Positions 17,236 to 25,650 of a stretch of 64,000 bases of DNA are shown piece by piece. The DNA is taken from NCBI RefSeq assembly GCF_001698815.1, contig NZ_LGSI01000068.1, positions 186,001-250,000 of the forward strand, in the 5' to 3' direction. The notes under the pieces were generated by a model that saw only the letters and a program-made list of their open reading frames with translations, searched no databases and was not told the origin of the DNA. The stretch is from Pseudomonas syringae (GTDB lineage: Bacteria; Pseudomonadota; Gammaproteobacteria; Pseudomonadales; Pseudomonadaceae). The position numbers were made by a program, and so were the translations under genes. Position 1 is the stretch's first letter. Every line of letters begins with the position of its first letter.

Positions 17236-18312
17236 TCAACGGCTTACAAGCTTTTCCAGCGCCTGCTGCGCCATGGTCTGGGTTAGCTGCGCGGCCGAGT
17301 ATTGATGTTTGATGCCCACGGCTTGTCCCGCCCAGAGGCTCATGAAGTCAGGATTGCCCTGGGGTTCGGCAATGGCCCGCAGTGGAATCAACGGACCGCC
17401 TGCAAGCGGAAATGCAGACGCAATCGTACTCATGGGACCCAGCTCACGCATTACGCGGTTTACGATGCCGCGTGCAGGACGCCCGGTGAAGATATTGGTG
17501 AGGGCGGTCTGGCTTTCGTCGGCGGTGCGCAGTGCTTCCCGATGCAGTTTGTTGGTGGTGGCCTCCGGGCAGAACAGATAAGCCGTACCCACTTGCACCG
17601 CCGACGCACCCAGGATGAAGGCCGCCGCCATCGTACGACCATCGGCAATCCCGCCGGCAGCGATGACCGGCAGACTCACGGCGTCGACGATTTGCGGCAC
17701 CAGGGCCAGAGTACCCACTTGCGAGTACAAATCTTCGCTCAGGAACATGCCGCGATGCCCGCCAGCTTCATAGCCCATGGCGATGATGGCGTCGCACCCG
17801 TGCTGTTCCAGCCAGATCGCCTCGGCGACGGTGGTTGCCGATGAAATCACTTTGGCGCCACTGGCTTTGACGCGTGCCAGCAGCGCGGCATCCGGCAGCC
17901 CGAAATGGAAACTGACCACCTCTGGCTTGAGCTCTTCCACCAGTTCACAGCTGGCGGGATCAAACGGGGCGCGGCTGGAAACCGGCGAGGGCGCGGTAAA
18001 ATCGGCGCCCAGTTCCTGATAGTAGGGCCGTAAGGCATCTTTCCAGCCAGCGACTCGTTGCGGGTCATCGGCAGGCGGTTGGTGACAGAAAAAATTGAGA
18101 TTCAACGGCGCCTGGCAGTGCTGGCGAAAAAGCGCGACTTCATCGCGAATCTGTTGGTGACTCAACATCGCGCAGGGCAATGAGGCCAGACCTCCTGCGT
18201 TGCCCACCGCAATTGCCAGCGCCGAACCACTGGCACCCGCCATCGGAGCTTGCAGAATCGGAAGCTGAATATCGAACAGTTCAAGAATGCGACGATCAGG
18301 CCAGGCAGTCAT
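17236..18312 (-). CDS. Nitronate monooxygenase (2-nitropropane dioxygenase family)
   Basis: FMN-dependent TIM-barrel enzyme of 358 residues that oxidises alkyl nitronates such as propionate 3-nitronate. ILQAPMAGASGSALAIAVGNAGGLASLPCAML is the N-terminal FMN loop, ATTVAEAIWLEQHGCDAIIAMGYEAGGHRG holds the conserved histidine, and PVIAAGGIADGRTMAAAFILGASAVQVGTAYLFCPEA binds the FMN phosphate. The open frame continues far upstream, but the ATG at 18312 has GGAG 6 bases before it and starts at the conserved N-terminus. It is divergent from a TetR-type regulator with an operator in the 114-bp gap, so it may share that control. Confidence 0.87.
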   Translation of the reverse strand: MTAWPDRRILELFDIQLPILQAPMAGASGSALAIAVGNAGGLASLPCAMLSHQQIRDEVALFRQHCQAPLNLNFFCHQPPADDPQRVAGWKDALRPYYQELGADFTAPSPVSSRAPFDPASCELVEELKPEVVSFHFGLPDAALLARVKASGAKVISSATTVAEAIWLEQHGCDAIIAMGYEAGGHRGMFLSEDLYSQVGTLALVPQIVDAVSLPVIAAGGIADGRTMAAAFILGASAVQVGTAYLFCPEATTNKLHREALRTADESQTALTNIFTGRPARGIVNRVMRELGPMSTIASAFPLAGGPLIPLRAIAEPQGNPDFMSLWAGQAVGIKHQYSAAQLTQTMAQQALEKLVSR

Positions 18313-18400
18313 GTGTGCTCCGTTGCGCGCGAATGTGAAGTCACTATTGAGCGTGGATTTCGGCTGTTTGGCAACCGAAGCAAAGGGCGTATTGACATAA

Positions 18401-18416
18401 AAGACGATCGGTCTAA
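18401..18416. promoter_or_regulatory. TetR (AcuR-like) operator upstream of the regulator gene
   Basis: AAGACGATCGGTCTAA, an imperfect palindrome AGAC-GATCG-GTCT ending 11 bases before the regulator start. The same 14-base core occurs upstream of acuI at 19095, which argues for one shared repressor. Confidence 0.75.
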
Positions 18417-18426
18417 TATCCAGCCC

Positions 18427-19077
18427 ATGACCACAGAAGCTCACAACACCGAAGCTCGGAAAACCCGCCGCCCAGGCCGTCCGCCCAAGGTGGATCGGGA
18501 AAACTTCGAAACCCGCGCGGCCCTGATCCGCTGCGGCACAGAAGTGCTCACCGAACAGGGTTTCATGGCGACTGGCATTGATTACATTCTCAAGCAGGTG
18601 GGCGTGCCGAAAGGTTCGTTCTATCACTACTTCGAGAGTAAGGAAGCGTTCGGGCGCGCGGTGCTGGACAACTACGCCGAATATTTCGCGCAAATGCTCG
18701 ATCGCTGGCTGCTCAATGAATCCCTGACTCCGCTGGAGCGACTGGTGGGGTTCGTGCAGAACGCCAAGGCGGGAATGGCCAGGCATGACTATCGCCGTGG
18801 CTGCATGGTGGGCAATCTGGGGCAGGAAGTCGGCATGCTCCCCGAAGGTTTTCGAGAAACGCTCGAAACGATCTTTCTCTCCTGGCAAGCGCGTTTGAGC
18901 CAATGCCTGCGAGAGGCTCAACGGGCCGGAGAACTTGCCAAAAACGCTGACTGCGACGAATTGGCCGCGTTTTTCTGGATCGGCTGGGAAGGGGCGGTGC
19001 TGCGCGCCCGACTGGTCAAAAGCGATGCTCCCCTTAATACATTCATCAGCGGATTTCTGCGCGGACTGCCGCAGTGA
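18427..19077 (+). CDS. acuR: TetR-family regulator, AcuR-like
   Basis: A 216-residue TetR protein. The N-terminal HTH is ALIRCGTEVLTEQGFMATGIDYILKQVGVPKGSFYHYFESKEAFGRAVL. The C-terminal ligand domain with RRGCMVGNLGQEVGMLPEGF is typical of the AcuR/YxaF-like subgroup that senses acrylate or related electrophiles. It lies 45 bp upstream of an AcuI-like reductase, as in dddL/acuRI loci of other bacteria, and identical operators precede both genes. The ATG at 18427 starts a polar arm before the HTH; upstream extension would run through the operator and promoter. Confidence 0.75.
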   Translation: MTTEAHNTEARKTRRPGRPPKVDRENFETRAALIRCGTEVLTEQGFMATGIDYILKQVGVPKGSFYHYFESKEAFGRAVLDNYAEYFAQMLDRWLLNESLTPLERLVGFVQNAKAGMARHDYRRGCMVGNLGQEVGMLPEGFRETLETIFLSWQARLSQCLREAQRAGELAKNADCDELAAFFWIGWEGAVLRARLVKSDAPLNTFISGFLRGLPQ

Positions 19078-19094
19078 TTCTTTCGGCGCATTTA

Positions 19095-19109
19095 TAGACG
19101 ATCGGTCTA
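19095..19109. promoter_or_regulatory. TetR (AcuR-like) operator upstream of acuI
   Basis: TAGACGATCGGTCTA has palindromic TAGAC/GTCTA arms around GATCG. It is a near-identical copy of the site at 18401 and lies 14 bases upstream of the acuI start, in position to block its promoter or early elongation. Confidence 0.78.
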
Positions 19110-19122
19110 AACAGGAGGCACC

Positions 19123-20139
19123 ATGGTCAACGGCACTGAGTTCAGAGGCATCTTGATCGAGAAAGACGACCCGGCAAGCCGCGATATGGCGGGTTACCGC
19201 GTTTCCCTGGCGAAGCTTAACGAAGATTCGCTACCTCAGGGTGACGTCAGCGTCGACGTTTCCTACAGCACGCTGAACTATAAAGACGCCCTGGCGATTA
19301 CCGGCACAGGCCCCATCGTGCGCAGCTTTCCCATGGTGCCGGGTGTGGATCTGGTCGGCACGGTCAGCGCCAGCAGCGATGCTGATTTCTCCATAGGTGA
19401 CGCCGTGCTGCTCAACGGCTGGGGTGTGGGTGAAGGGCACTGGGGTGGACTGGCGGAAAAAGCACGTCTGCAAGGCCAATGGCTGATCCCGCTGCCGAAG
19501 GCTTTCACGCCTGCCCAGTCCATGGCCATCGGCACCGCTGGCTACACCGCGATGCTGGCGGTCATGGCACTGGAGAACAATGGCGTAACGCCCGACAAGG
19601 GGGACATTCTGGTCACTGGCGCCAACGGCGGCGTGGGCAGCTTTGCCGTGGCGATTCTTGCCAGATTGGGTTATCGAGTCGTTGCTTCCACAGGACGCTT
19701 GAACGAGAGCGCTTACCTTGAAGAACTCGGAGCGGCTGAAGTCATCGACCGTGCAACGTTGTCCGAGCCGGGCAAGCCGTTGAGCAAGGAACGCTGGGCG
19801 GGTGCCATCGATTCCATCGGCAGCCACACCCTGGCCAACGTCTGCGCCGCCATGCGTTATCGCGGTACTGTCGCAGCCTGCGGGCTTGCTCAAGGCATGG
19901 ACTTTCCCGGTTCGGTGGCACCCTTCATCCTGCGCGGCGTAACCCTGGCGGGTATCGACAGCGTGACCCGGCCCCGGGCCGACCGCATTGAAGCCTGGGA
20001 CCGACTGGGCAGAGATCCGGACCTGTCGCTACTACCACTGATCAGCCATGAAATCAGCTTGAGCGAAGCCATCGAAACCGCCGCGAAACTGCTCAAAGGC
20101 GAAGTTCGGGGCAGGGTGGTGGTCGACGTCAGACGCTGA
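19123..20139 (+). CDS. acuI: Acryloyl-CoA reductase AcuI-like (YhdH/YhfP family MDR)
   Basis: NADPH-dependent zinc-free medium-chain reductase of 338 residues. Landmarks are STLNYKDALAITGTGPIVRSFPMVPGVDLVGTV, GWGVGEGHWGGLAEKARL, the Rossmann loop VTGANGGVGSFAVAILARLGY and ERWAGAIDSIGSHTLANVCAAMRYRGTVAACGLAQG. Characterised members reduce toxic acryloyl-CoA to propionyl-CoA, giving resistance to acrylate. AGGAGG precedes the ATG. It is probably co-controlled with the upstream TetR gene by the twin operators. No DMSP lyase gene is nearby, so detoxification is the likelier job. Confidence 0.85.
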   Translation: MVNGTEFRGILIEKDDPASRDMAGYRVSLAKLNEDSLPQGDVSVDVSYSTLNYKDALAITGTGPIVRSFPMVPGVDLVGTVSASSDADFSIGDAVLLNGWGVGEGHWGGLAEKARLQGQWLIPLPKAFTPAQSMAIGTAGYTAMLAVMALENNGVTPDKGDILVTGANGGVGSFAVAILARLGYRVVASTGRLNESAYLEELGAAEVIDRATLSEPGKPLSKERWAGAIDSIGSHTLANVCAAMRYRGTVAACGLAQGMDFPGSVAPFILRGVTLAGIDSVTRPRADRIEAWDRLGRDPDLSLLPLISHEISLSEAIETAAKLLKGEVRGRVVVDVRR

Positions 20140-21226
20140 TGGGTGGCGTCCGGGTAGATTTGGCTTCCCGATCCAGCAACTCCCGCTTGCGTTCCACACC
20201 CCAGCGATAGCCTGAAAGATTGCCGTCGCTGCGTACCACCCGATGACAAGGGATGGCCACGGCCAGGCGATTGGCGCCGCATGCCTGAGCCACGGCGCGA
20301 AATGACTTGGGCGCGCCAATCCGCTGGGCTATTTCAGCATAGCTGGCCGTAGTGCCCGGCGGGATGTCTTTCAAGGCGCTCCAGACCCGCTGCTGAAAGG
20401 CTGTGCCGCGCAAGTCCAGCGGCAGATCAAGCCCCATGGACGGGGCCTCGACGAAACCCACGACCTGGGCCACCAGCAATTCAAAATCAGGGTCGGCGCC
20501 AATCAGCGTGGCGTTGCGAAACTGGTGCTGAAAGTCATCGATCAAGGTGTGCGGATCCTCACCCAGCAGGATCGCGCAGACGCCCAAGGCGCTTTGCGCG
20601 ACCAGAATCGCCCCCAGCGAACATTCGCCCACCGCAAAGTGGATTTCAGTATTGGCACCTGCGTCACGATACTGCCCGGGTTTCATGCCCAATAGCGTGC
20701 CGGATGCCTCATAGAAACGGCTGTTGGAGTTGAACCCCGCATCATAGAGCGCATCGGTAATGGAGCCGCTGGCGGACAATTTCTGCCGGACTTTCTGGCC
20801 TCGATGCGCATTGGCATAGCCCTTGGGCGTCAGGCCGGTCACTGCCTTGAAAACCCGGTGAAAATGATAAGGGCTCAGTCCGCCGACCTCAGCCAACTGC
20901 TTGAGGCTCGGCAGCTGTTCGGCCTGTTCGATGGCGCGGCAAGCGTTGGCGACCAGCACCGCGTGCTGTGCTGCAACCAGGGTTTGATCCGCCGCAGCGC
21001 GTTTGCTCGGGCGATATCCGGCGGCTTCGGCATCGGCCGCGCAGTCGAAAAACACGACGTTTTCCCGCCGTGGCAAGCGGGAAAGGCTGCTGGGCCGGCA
21101 GTACACGCCGGTGGTGCGCACCGCATAGACAAACTGCTCATCTGCCGAGGCATCCCGAGCCAGCACGGCAATCCAGCGTGGATCATCTTCGGCAAGGGGA
21201 TTGGCAATCGCAAGGGGGCTGTTCAT
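20129..21226 (-). CDS. ada: Ada-type methyltransferase/AraC regulator with degenerate zinc site
   Basis: Bifunctional alkylation-repair protein of 365 residues. The domain order is an Ada metal-binding domain (about 15-80), AraC HTH (about 90-185, with GGLSPYHFHRVFKAVTGLTPKGYANAHR) and a C-terminal O6-alkylguanine methyltransferase with the active site AIPCHRVVRSDGNLSGYRWG. The N-terminal domain keeps Cys43 (VYCRPS), the phosphotriester methyl acceptor in E. coli, but the other three zinc cysteines are Ser47, Ser74 and Ala77. Zinc binding and methyl-triggered activation should therefore be lost or altered, while O6-methylguanine repair looks intact. Its last 11 bases overlap the 3' end of the convergent acuI gene. 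No alkA lies beside it. Confidence 0.85.
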   Translation of the reverse strand: MNSPLAIANPLAEDDPRWIAVLARDASADEQFVYAVRTTGVYCRPSSLSRLPRRENVVFFDCAADAEAAGYRPSKRAAADQTLVAAQHAVLVANACRAIEQAEQLPSLKQLAEVGGLSPYHFHRVFKAVTGLTPKGYANAHRGQKVRQKLSASGSITDALYDAGFNSNSRFYEASGTLLGMKPGQYRDAGANTEIHFAVGECSLGAILVAQSALGVCAILLGEDPHTLIDDFQHQFRNATLIGADPDFELLVAQVVGFVEAPSMGLDLPLDLRGTAFQQRVWSALKDIPPGTTASYAEIAQRIGAPKSFRAVAQACGANRLAVAIPCHRVVRSDGNLSGYRWGVERKRELLDREAKSTRTPPISV

Positions 21227-21319
21227 GGCTCGTTTACCTGTAACTGAACTCGATTGACCTTAGAGTAAGGCTCTGCGAGTCCACGAGAACTCCGAGTCTT
21301 GCGCTCAAACTCGAAAAAC

Positions 21320-22195
21320 TCAAGCAGTCAGCATCGGCGGTAACGTCCCGAGCAACGATACGGCCGCAACGGCCGCGAAGCCGAATGCGCACTCCAACGC
21401 AATGCTGATGCGTAGCCTGCCCAGACGAACTTCACCGCCTTGCAGCAGCATCCTGTTCAGAGCTGCCAGCAACACCATGCACAGCACCAGGCCGACTTTG
21501 ATGGCGAGGATCAGCCCGAACCCGGAAAACGCCGGGACTGGCCATGGTGCGCCGCTCAAGACCCGAACGTTGATCAGCCCAGTGGCGATAATCAGCGCTA
21601 CCAACCCGTAGCCGATGCCGCTGAACCTAAGCAGCAGTGCGCGCATATCCAGCGTTCCGGGTCGTAAAACCAGCGCCAGCAACAAACACAGTGCGCCGAG
21701 CCAGGCAGCAACGGCGCCCAGGTGCAGCATCTGGTTGAGGATCAGCAACTGGCCGAACACACCGCTGAACATGGCGCCATGGCCAACCGGGGCAAGGGTT
21801 GCCAGCAGCAGCGCGCTGACGATCAGCCTCAGACCGGGAAAACCAGAGGTCGAGCGTGCCAGCAGCACCGTCATCAGTACGCCAAGCCCCAAATGCCAGA
21901 CCCAGACCTTGCCGAAAAACGTGTTGCCCAGAACCAGCAGCAAGGTCTGCGGATCAACCGCATCCCGCCAGCTCCCGGCCATACTGGCAGCGGTGAGCGA
22001 CAACCACACCACGGCGCTGGTCAGCCCCAACGCCGCAAGCCATCGCACGACGCAGCGCAACTGACGTTCCAGCACTGTGAGACGCGCCGAAGCCAGGCTG
22101 GAACGGAAAATCACGTCTCGCGACAGGCATAGACCGAACAACACCAGCACCACCGAAAAATGTACAAATCGGCACAGGATCAGCGCGGTCGCCAT
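21320..22195 (-). CDS. copD: Copper resistance protein CopD
   Basis: Inner-membrane protein of 291 residues with about eight hydrophobic helices. RFVHFSVVLVLFGLCLS in helix 1, MLHLGAVAAWLGALCLLL and the C-terminal region are typical of the CopD domain, with membrane histidines likely to handle copper. It works with CopC, whose gene ends 4 bases upstream on the same strand. The pair probably imports or senses periplasmic copper; no copA or copB is adjacent. Confidence 0.88.
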   Translation of the reverse strand: MATALILCRFVHFSVVLVLFGLCLSRDVIFRSSLASARLTVLERQLRCVVRWLAALGLTSAVVWLSLTAASMAGSWRDAVDPQTLLLVLGNTFFGKVWVWHLGLGVLMTVLLARSTSGFPGLRLIVSALLLATLAPVGHGAMFSGVFGQLLILNQMLHLGAVAAWLGALCLLLALVLRPGTLDMRALLLRFSGIGYGLVALIIATGLINVRVLSGAPWPVPAFSGFGLILAIKVGLVLCMVLLAALNRMLLQGGEVRLGRLRISIALECAFGFAAVAAVSLLGTLPPMLTA

Positions 22196-22199
22196 GAAG

Positions 22200-22589
22200 T
22201 TAAGGGCTTACCGTAAAGCTGTAAGTGCCTTCGCTTTTATGGGTGTCGACGGAGACCGCGTGCCATTCGATTTTGTATTCGCCAGCAGCCAACGGAGCAG
22301 CCGGTGTAATGATCAGGACTTTGTTGTCGGCAGGGTCGGTGGCAATTTCGGGAACTGCCTCAACCATGGTTTTGCCGCTGGCGGCAGTGGACGTGATGCT
22401 GACTTTGGTGAATTTCTCTTCGACGCCTTCGGAAAAGCGCAGGCGCAGTTCCTTGGGTGCGGGGACAGTGCTGTCTGCGGCAGGGAGTTGGCTTTCCAGA
22501 TGAGCATGGGCAAAAGCCAGGCTGGACAGGGACGCCGAGGCGAGGAGGCTTAGGGATGCAACGATGTATTTGAAGCGCAGGGCAGACAT
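22200..22589 (-). CDS. copC: Periplasmic copper-binding protein CopC (YobA type)
   Basis: A 129-residue secreted protein. The signal peptide ends in SLAFA-HAHLES, leaving an N-terminal histidine that acts as the Cu(II) histidine brace in CopC proteins. LRLRFSEGVEEKFTKVSI and EWHAVSVDTHKSEGTYSFTV are the conserved beta-sandwich strands, with Asp and His of VDTHKSEG completing the site. The Met-rich Cu(I) loop of PcoC-type proteins is absent, so it is a Cu(II)-only form. It is first gene of copC-copD. Confidence 0.9.
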   Translation of the reverse strand: MSALRFKYIVASLSLLASASLSSLAFAHAHLESQLPAADSTVPAPKELRLRFSEGVEEKFTKVSITSTAASGKTMVEAVPEIATDPADNKVLIITPAAPLAAGEYKIEWHAVSVDTHKSEGTYSFTVSP

Positions 22590-22762
22590 TGAAGGTACCT
22601 GTTTGCTTGAACTGAATTGGTGCGTGAACGGCAGTTAAGCGGGCTACTAGACCAGAAACTGCCGATCGACTCCAGTATTCAGGTCAAGATCAGGGCAACA
22701 AAAGCGAGCACAATCCTCAGCAGCGGCTGTAGGACTGGGCTCGTGCCTGCGCAAACCGGGAC

Positions 22763-24400
22763 TTAAACCTTGAAGAAGCTCACCCGTTCAGTCAGCACAT
22801 CGGCCAGGGTCGACAGTTCCTTGCTGGAACGTGCCACCTGATTGGAACCCTCGGCGGTTTCAAGCGCCGCGTCGTGAATACGATTGATATTCAGACTGAC
22901 GTCCTGGGCCGCAACGCCTTGTTGCGCGGCTGCCGTGGCGATCTGCGCGTTCATGTCGTTGATGGCTGCGACCTCGTGACGAATCTGAATCAATGCAGAT
23001 TCCGCCAGGTGGGTTTGCTCAACGGTGTGCTGAGCCATTTCACGGCTATCACGCATCAGATCCGCCGTTTTCCCCGCGCCAGCCTGCAACTGACCGACCA
23101 TCTCGCGAATTTCACGGGTGGAGTCCTGCGTCCGGGTCGCCAGCGAGCGTACCTCGTCAGCCACCACCGCAAAACCGCGACCGAACTCACCGGCGCGGGC
23201 GGCCTCGATGGCAGCGTTCAGCGCCAAAAGGTTGGTGCGCTCGGCAATCGAATTGATCACTGCAACGATGGTTTCGATCTGCTTGCTGTCCTGCGCCACC
23301 TGGCCCACCGATTGCGCAGCGTTTTCCAGAACCTGCGCCAATTCGTCCATCGCCAGCGCCGTACCTTCGACCACACGCTTGCCTTTCTCCACTTCCTGAT
23401 CGGCGGCCTGGGAGGCGTTCGCAGCCCGGCTCGCATAACCCGCAACTTCATGAACCGTGACAGTCATCTGGGCAATTGCCGATGCCATGCGCTCGGTTTC
23501 GCTGCTCTGCAGACGCATTTGCTCACTGTTGCTGTCGGAACTTGCCCGCAAACGGGATGAAGAACCCATCAACTCCATCGCCGCTGAGCGAACCTGAGTG
23601 ATCGTGCCAGACAAATGCGTGGCGGTTGTCTTCAGCGCACCCATGACGCTGTCCGGGTAGCGGGTGTCGATTTTGTCGTTGAGTTCACCACTGGCCAGCC
23701 GGCGAATCAGCCGCGCGACTTCATTGGGTTCGGCACCCAGGGTCGATCTGATACTGCCGATGATCAGTAACGAGGCGATGATGCCGATTGCCACGGCCAC
23801 AGCGGTTGCCAGCGACATCAGCCAGGCGAAATTGGCGGCGGTCACCCGGACGAAACTCACATCGCTACCGATGGCGGCTTCTTCGTTATCAATGAGCGCG
23901 TTGATCCGCTTCAACCATTCCTTGTAGGCAGCGGACACGTCGGTCATCAGCACGGCTTGTGCGCCAGCCAGATCGCCCTGTTGACGCAGATTCAACAGCC
24001 GTCCGGTCAGCGCAAGCGTAGTGCGTTCGCTGCTCTTGATGTCATCCAGCAAGCGTTTTTCGTCGGCGCTGGCGCCTTTGGTGGCATAGATTTGGTCCAG
24101 TCCCGTGGCCGATGTCTGGTAGAGACCGTTGAGCCGTTCAATGTCGCGGAGCTGAATTGCCAGGTTTTGATCATCCTGCACCAGCACCGCATCGCGAATG
24201 GCAATCGCCCGGTCGTGGACGCTGCCACGAAAGTTGATCGCATAACGCTGTTTGACACTGGCGTCTTCGCTGACCCGTGTCAGGCTGTTTTCGATCAGCC
24301 CGACGCGTTGCACGCCAATAGCAGCCACGGCGATCATCAAGGCCAGCACCAGGCCGAATCCCAGCCCAAGGCGTTTCGCTATTGTAAGTTGTCCGAGCAT
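22763..24400 (-). CDS. Methyl-accepting chemotaxis protein (4HB-like sensor)
   Basis: Chemoreceptor of 545 residues. Helix 1 (about 10-32) and helix 2 (about 188-212) flank a roughly 155-residue all-helical periplasmic region resembling a four-helix-bundle sensor. Then come HAMP (PNEVARLIRRLASGEL) and the signalling domain with the hairpin tip ERTNLLALNAAIEAARAGEFGRGFAVVADEVRSLATRTQ. The ligand is not readable. The ATG at 24400 (MLGQLTIAKRL) has AGGAA upstream; a 12-codon extension exists but is unlikely. There is no C-terminal CheR pentapeptide. It stands as a single gene, with TGTGATATCACA upstream. Confidence 0.9.
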   Translation of the reverse strand: MLGQLTIAKRLGLGFGLVLALMIAVAAIGVQRVGLIENSLTRVSEDASVKQRYAINFRGSVHDRAIAIRDAVLVQDDQNLAIQLRDIERLNGLYQTSATGLDQIYATKGASADEKRLLDDIKSSERTTLALTGRLLNLRQQGDLAGAQAVLMTDVSAAYKEWLKRINALIDNEEAAIGSDVSFVRVTAANFAWLMSLATAVAVAIGIIASLLIIGSIRSTLGAEPNEVARLIRRLASGELNDKIDTRYPDSVMGALKTTATHLSGTITQVRSAAMELMGSSSRLRASSDSNSEQMRLQSSETERMASAIAQMTVTVHEVAGYASRAANASQAADQEVEKGKRVVEGTALAMDELAQVLENAAQSVGQVAQDSKQIETIVAVINSIAERTNLLALNAAIEAARAGEFGRGFAVVADEVRSLATRTQDSTREIREMVGQLQAGAGKTADLMRDSREMAQHTVEQTHLAESALIQIRHEVAAINDMNAQIATAAAQQGVAAQDVSLNINRIHDAALETAEGSNQVARSSKELSTLADVLTERVSFFKV

Positions 24401-24435
24401 GACGAAATTTCCTGAACCGAGAAGATGAGGTTCCA

Positions 24436-24447
24436 TGTGATATCACA
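24436..24447. promoter_or_regulatory. TGTGATATCACA palindrome upstream of the chemoreceptor
   Basis: Perfect 12-base palindrome 35 bases upstream of the chemoreceptor start. Half-sites look like CRP/Vfr (TGTGA...TCACA), but the spacer is 2 instead of 6, so another regulator or chance is possible. Confidence 0.35.
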
Positions 24448-24604
24448 CGGCTACTATTGGTTCACTTTGCACTAACAACCGTGAATGTCTGCCGTGGTTT
24501 AGATTAATGATGGCTATATAAATTTGTGATGGGCTACCGCGCCACTACTGGATATACATACAGCCACATTGTAGAGTTGCGTTTTTTGAGCGATTCGCGA
24601 TCCA

Positions 24605-25540
24605 TTGAAAACCATCGATTCCATTTCTCCAGACAAACACCCGTCGCCCTTGACGCTCTACCTGGCGCGACTGGCCCCTTCGAGCCGCGTAACAATGACA
24701 TATGTGCTGCAGGACGCTGCGGATCGGCTGGGTCTGGCCGACATCGACATTCACGAAGTTCCCTGGCATTGCGTGGAGCCGGGGCATCTGACGGCGCTGG
24801 TGGCAACCCTGCGCGCCGACGATTACGCGCCCAACACCACGTCGCTGTACGTCAATGCCATTCGCGGCGTCATGAATGAAGCATGGCGCCAGAGCCTGAT
24901 CAGCCATGACCAACTGCTGAAGATCCGATCGGTCAAGCCGGTCCATGGCACTCGGCTGTCCAAAGGTAAGAATATCCGCCGCACACTGATTCGCGAGCTG
25001 ATGGAAGTCTGCGCCGCCGACCCGCGGCCGCAGGGGCGTCGCGATGCCGCAATCATCGCCATTCTGTATGGCTCGGGCATGCGCAAGACGGAATCAGTAA
25101 ACGTGGATCTGGCGCAGGTCGATTTCGTCGAACGCAGCTTGCAGGTACTGGGCAAAGGCAACAAACAGCTGATCAAATACGCCCCGGCCTGGGCCTTTGA
25201 CACCCTTAACCAATGGCTCGAACTGCGCCGTTCATGTTTGCCGGCAGGGCAGGACGATGATCCGTTCCTGTTCAACCGGATCCGGCGCGGTAACCACATC
25301 ACTCGTGAGCGAATCACTAAACACGCCATCTATTTCATCGCCAAGCAGCGCGGTCGACAGATCGGGGTGGAGATCATGCCTCACGATTTCCGACGTTCTT
25401 TCATCACGCGGGTGATCGAGGAGTTCGACCTCTCCATCGCCCAGAAACTCGCGCACCACACCAACATCGCCACCACGGCGGCCTACGACATGCGCGGCGA
25501 CAATGAACGACGTCGGGTGGTAGACCGATTCGACCTTTAA
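24605..25540 (+). CDS. Tyrosine recombinase / site-specific integrase (orphan)
   Basis: A 311-residue phage-integrase-family protein. The N-terminal SAM-like core-binding domain spans about 15-105. The catalytic set is visible: Arg in LYGSGMRKTES, Lys in GKGNKQL, His and Arg in MPHDFRRSF, His in LAHHTNIATTAAYD and the tyrosine in AAYDMRG. The start is uncertain: the only long form begins with TTG at 24605, and an in-frame ATG at 24695 would truncate the N-terminal domain. No attachment site, excisionase or other mobile gene is nearby, so it may be a domesticated or stray recombinase. Confidence 0.8.
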   Translation: MKTIDSISPDKHPSPLTLYLARLAPSSRVTMTYVLQDAADRLGLADIDIHEVPWHCVEPGHLTALVATLRADDYAPNTTSLYVNAIRGVMNEAWRQSLISHDQLLKIRSVKPVHGTRLSKGKNIRRTLIRELMEVCAADPRPQGRRDAAIIAILYGSGMRKTESVNVDLAQVDFVERSLQVLGKGNKQLIKYAPAWAFDTLNQWLELRRSCLPAGQDDDPFLFNRIRRGNHITRERITKHAIYFIAKQRGRQIGVEIMPHDFRRSFITRVIEEFDLSIAQKLAHHTNIATTAAYDMRGDNERRRVVDRFDL

Positions 25541-25650
25541 TCAACCGGCAGTTGGACGCTGCGGTTGAACGAACGTGAGGTTTTACTTATGGTTCGGCTT
25601 TTGCCGACGCCGTGCCGTTGGCTCTTTTATTTGGGCAGGGAGGCATGGAT

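Noticed and set aside
18313..18921. Upstream extension of the nitronate monooxygenase frame
   Set aside because: It runs antisense to the TetR gene and operator and shows no homology-like pattern. The true N-terminus with a ribosome site is at 18312.
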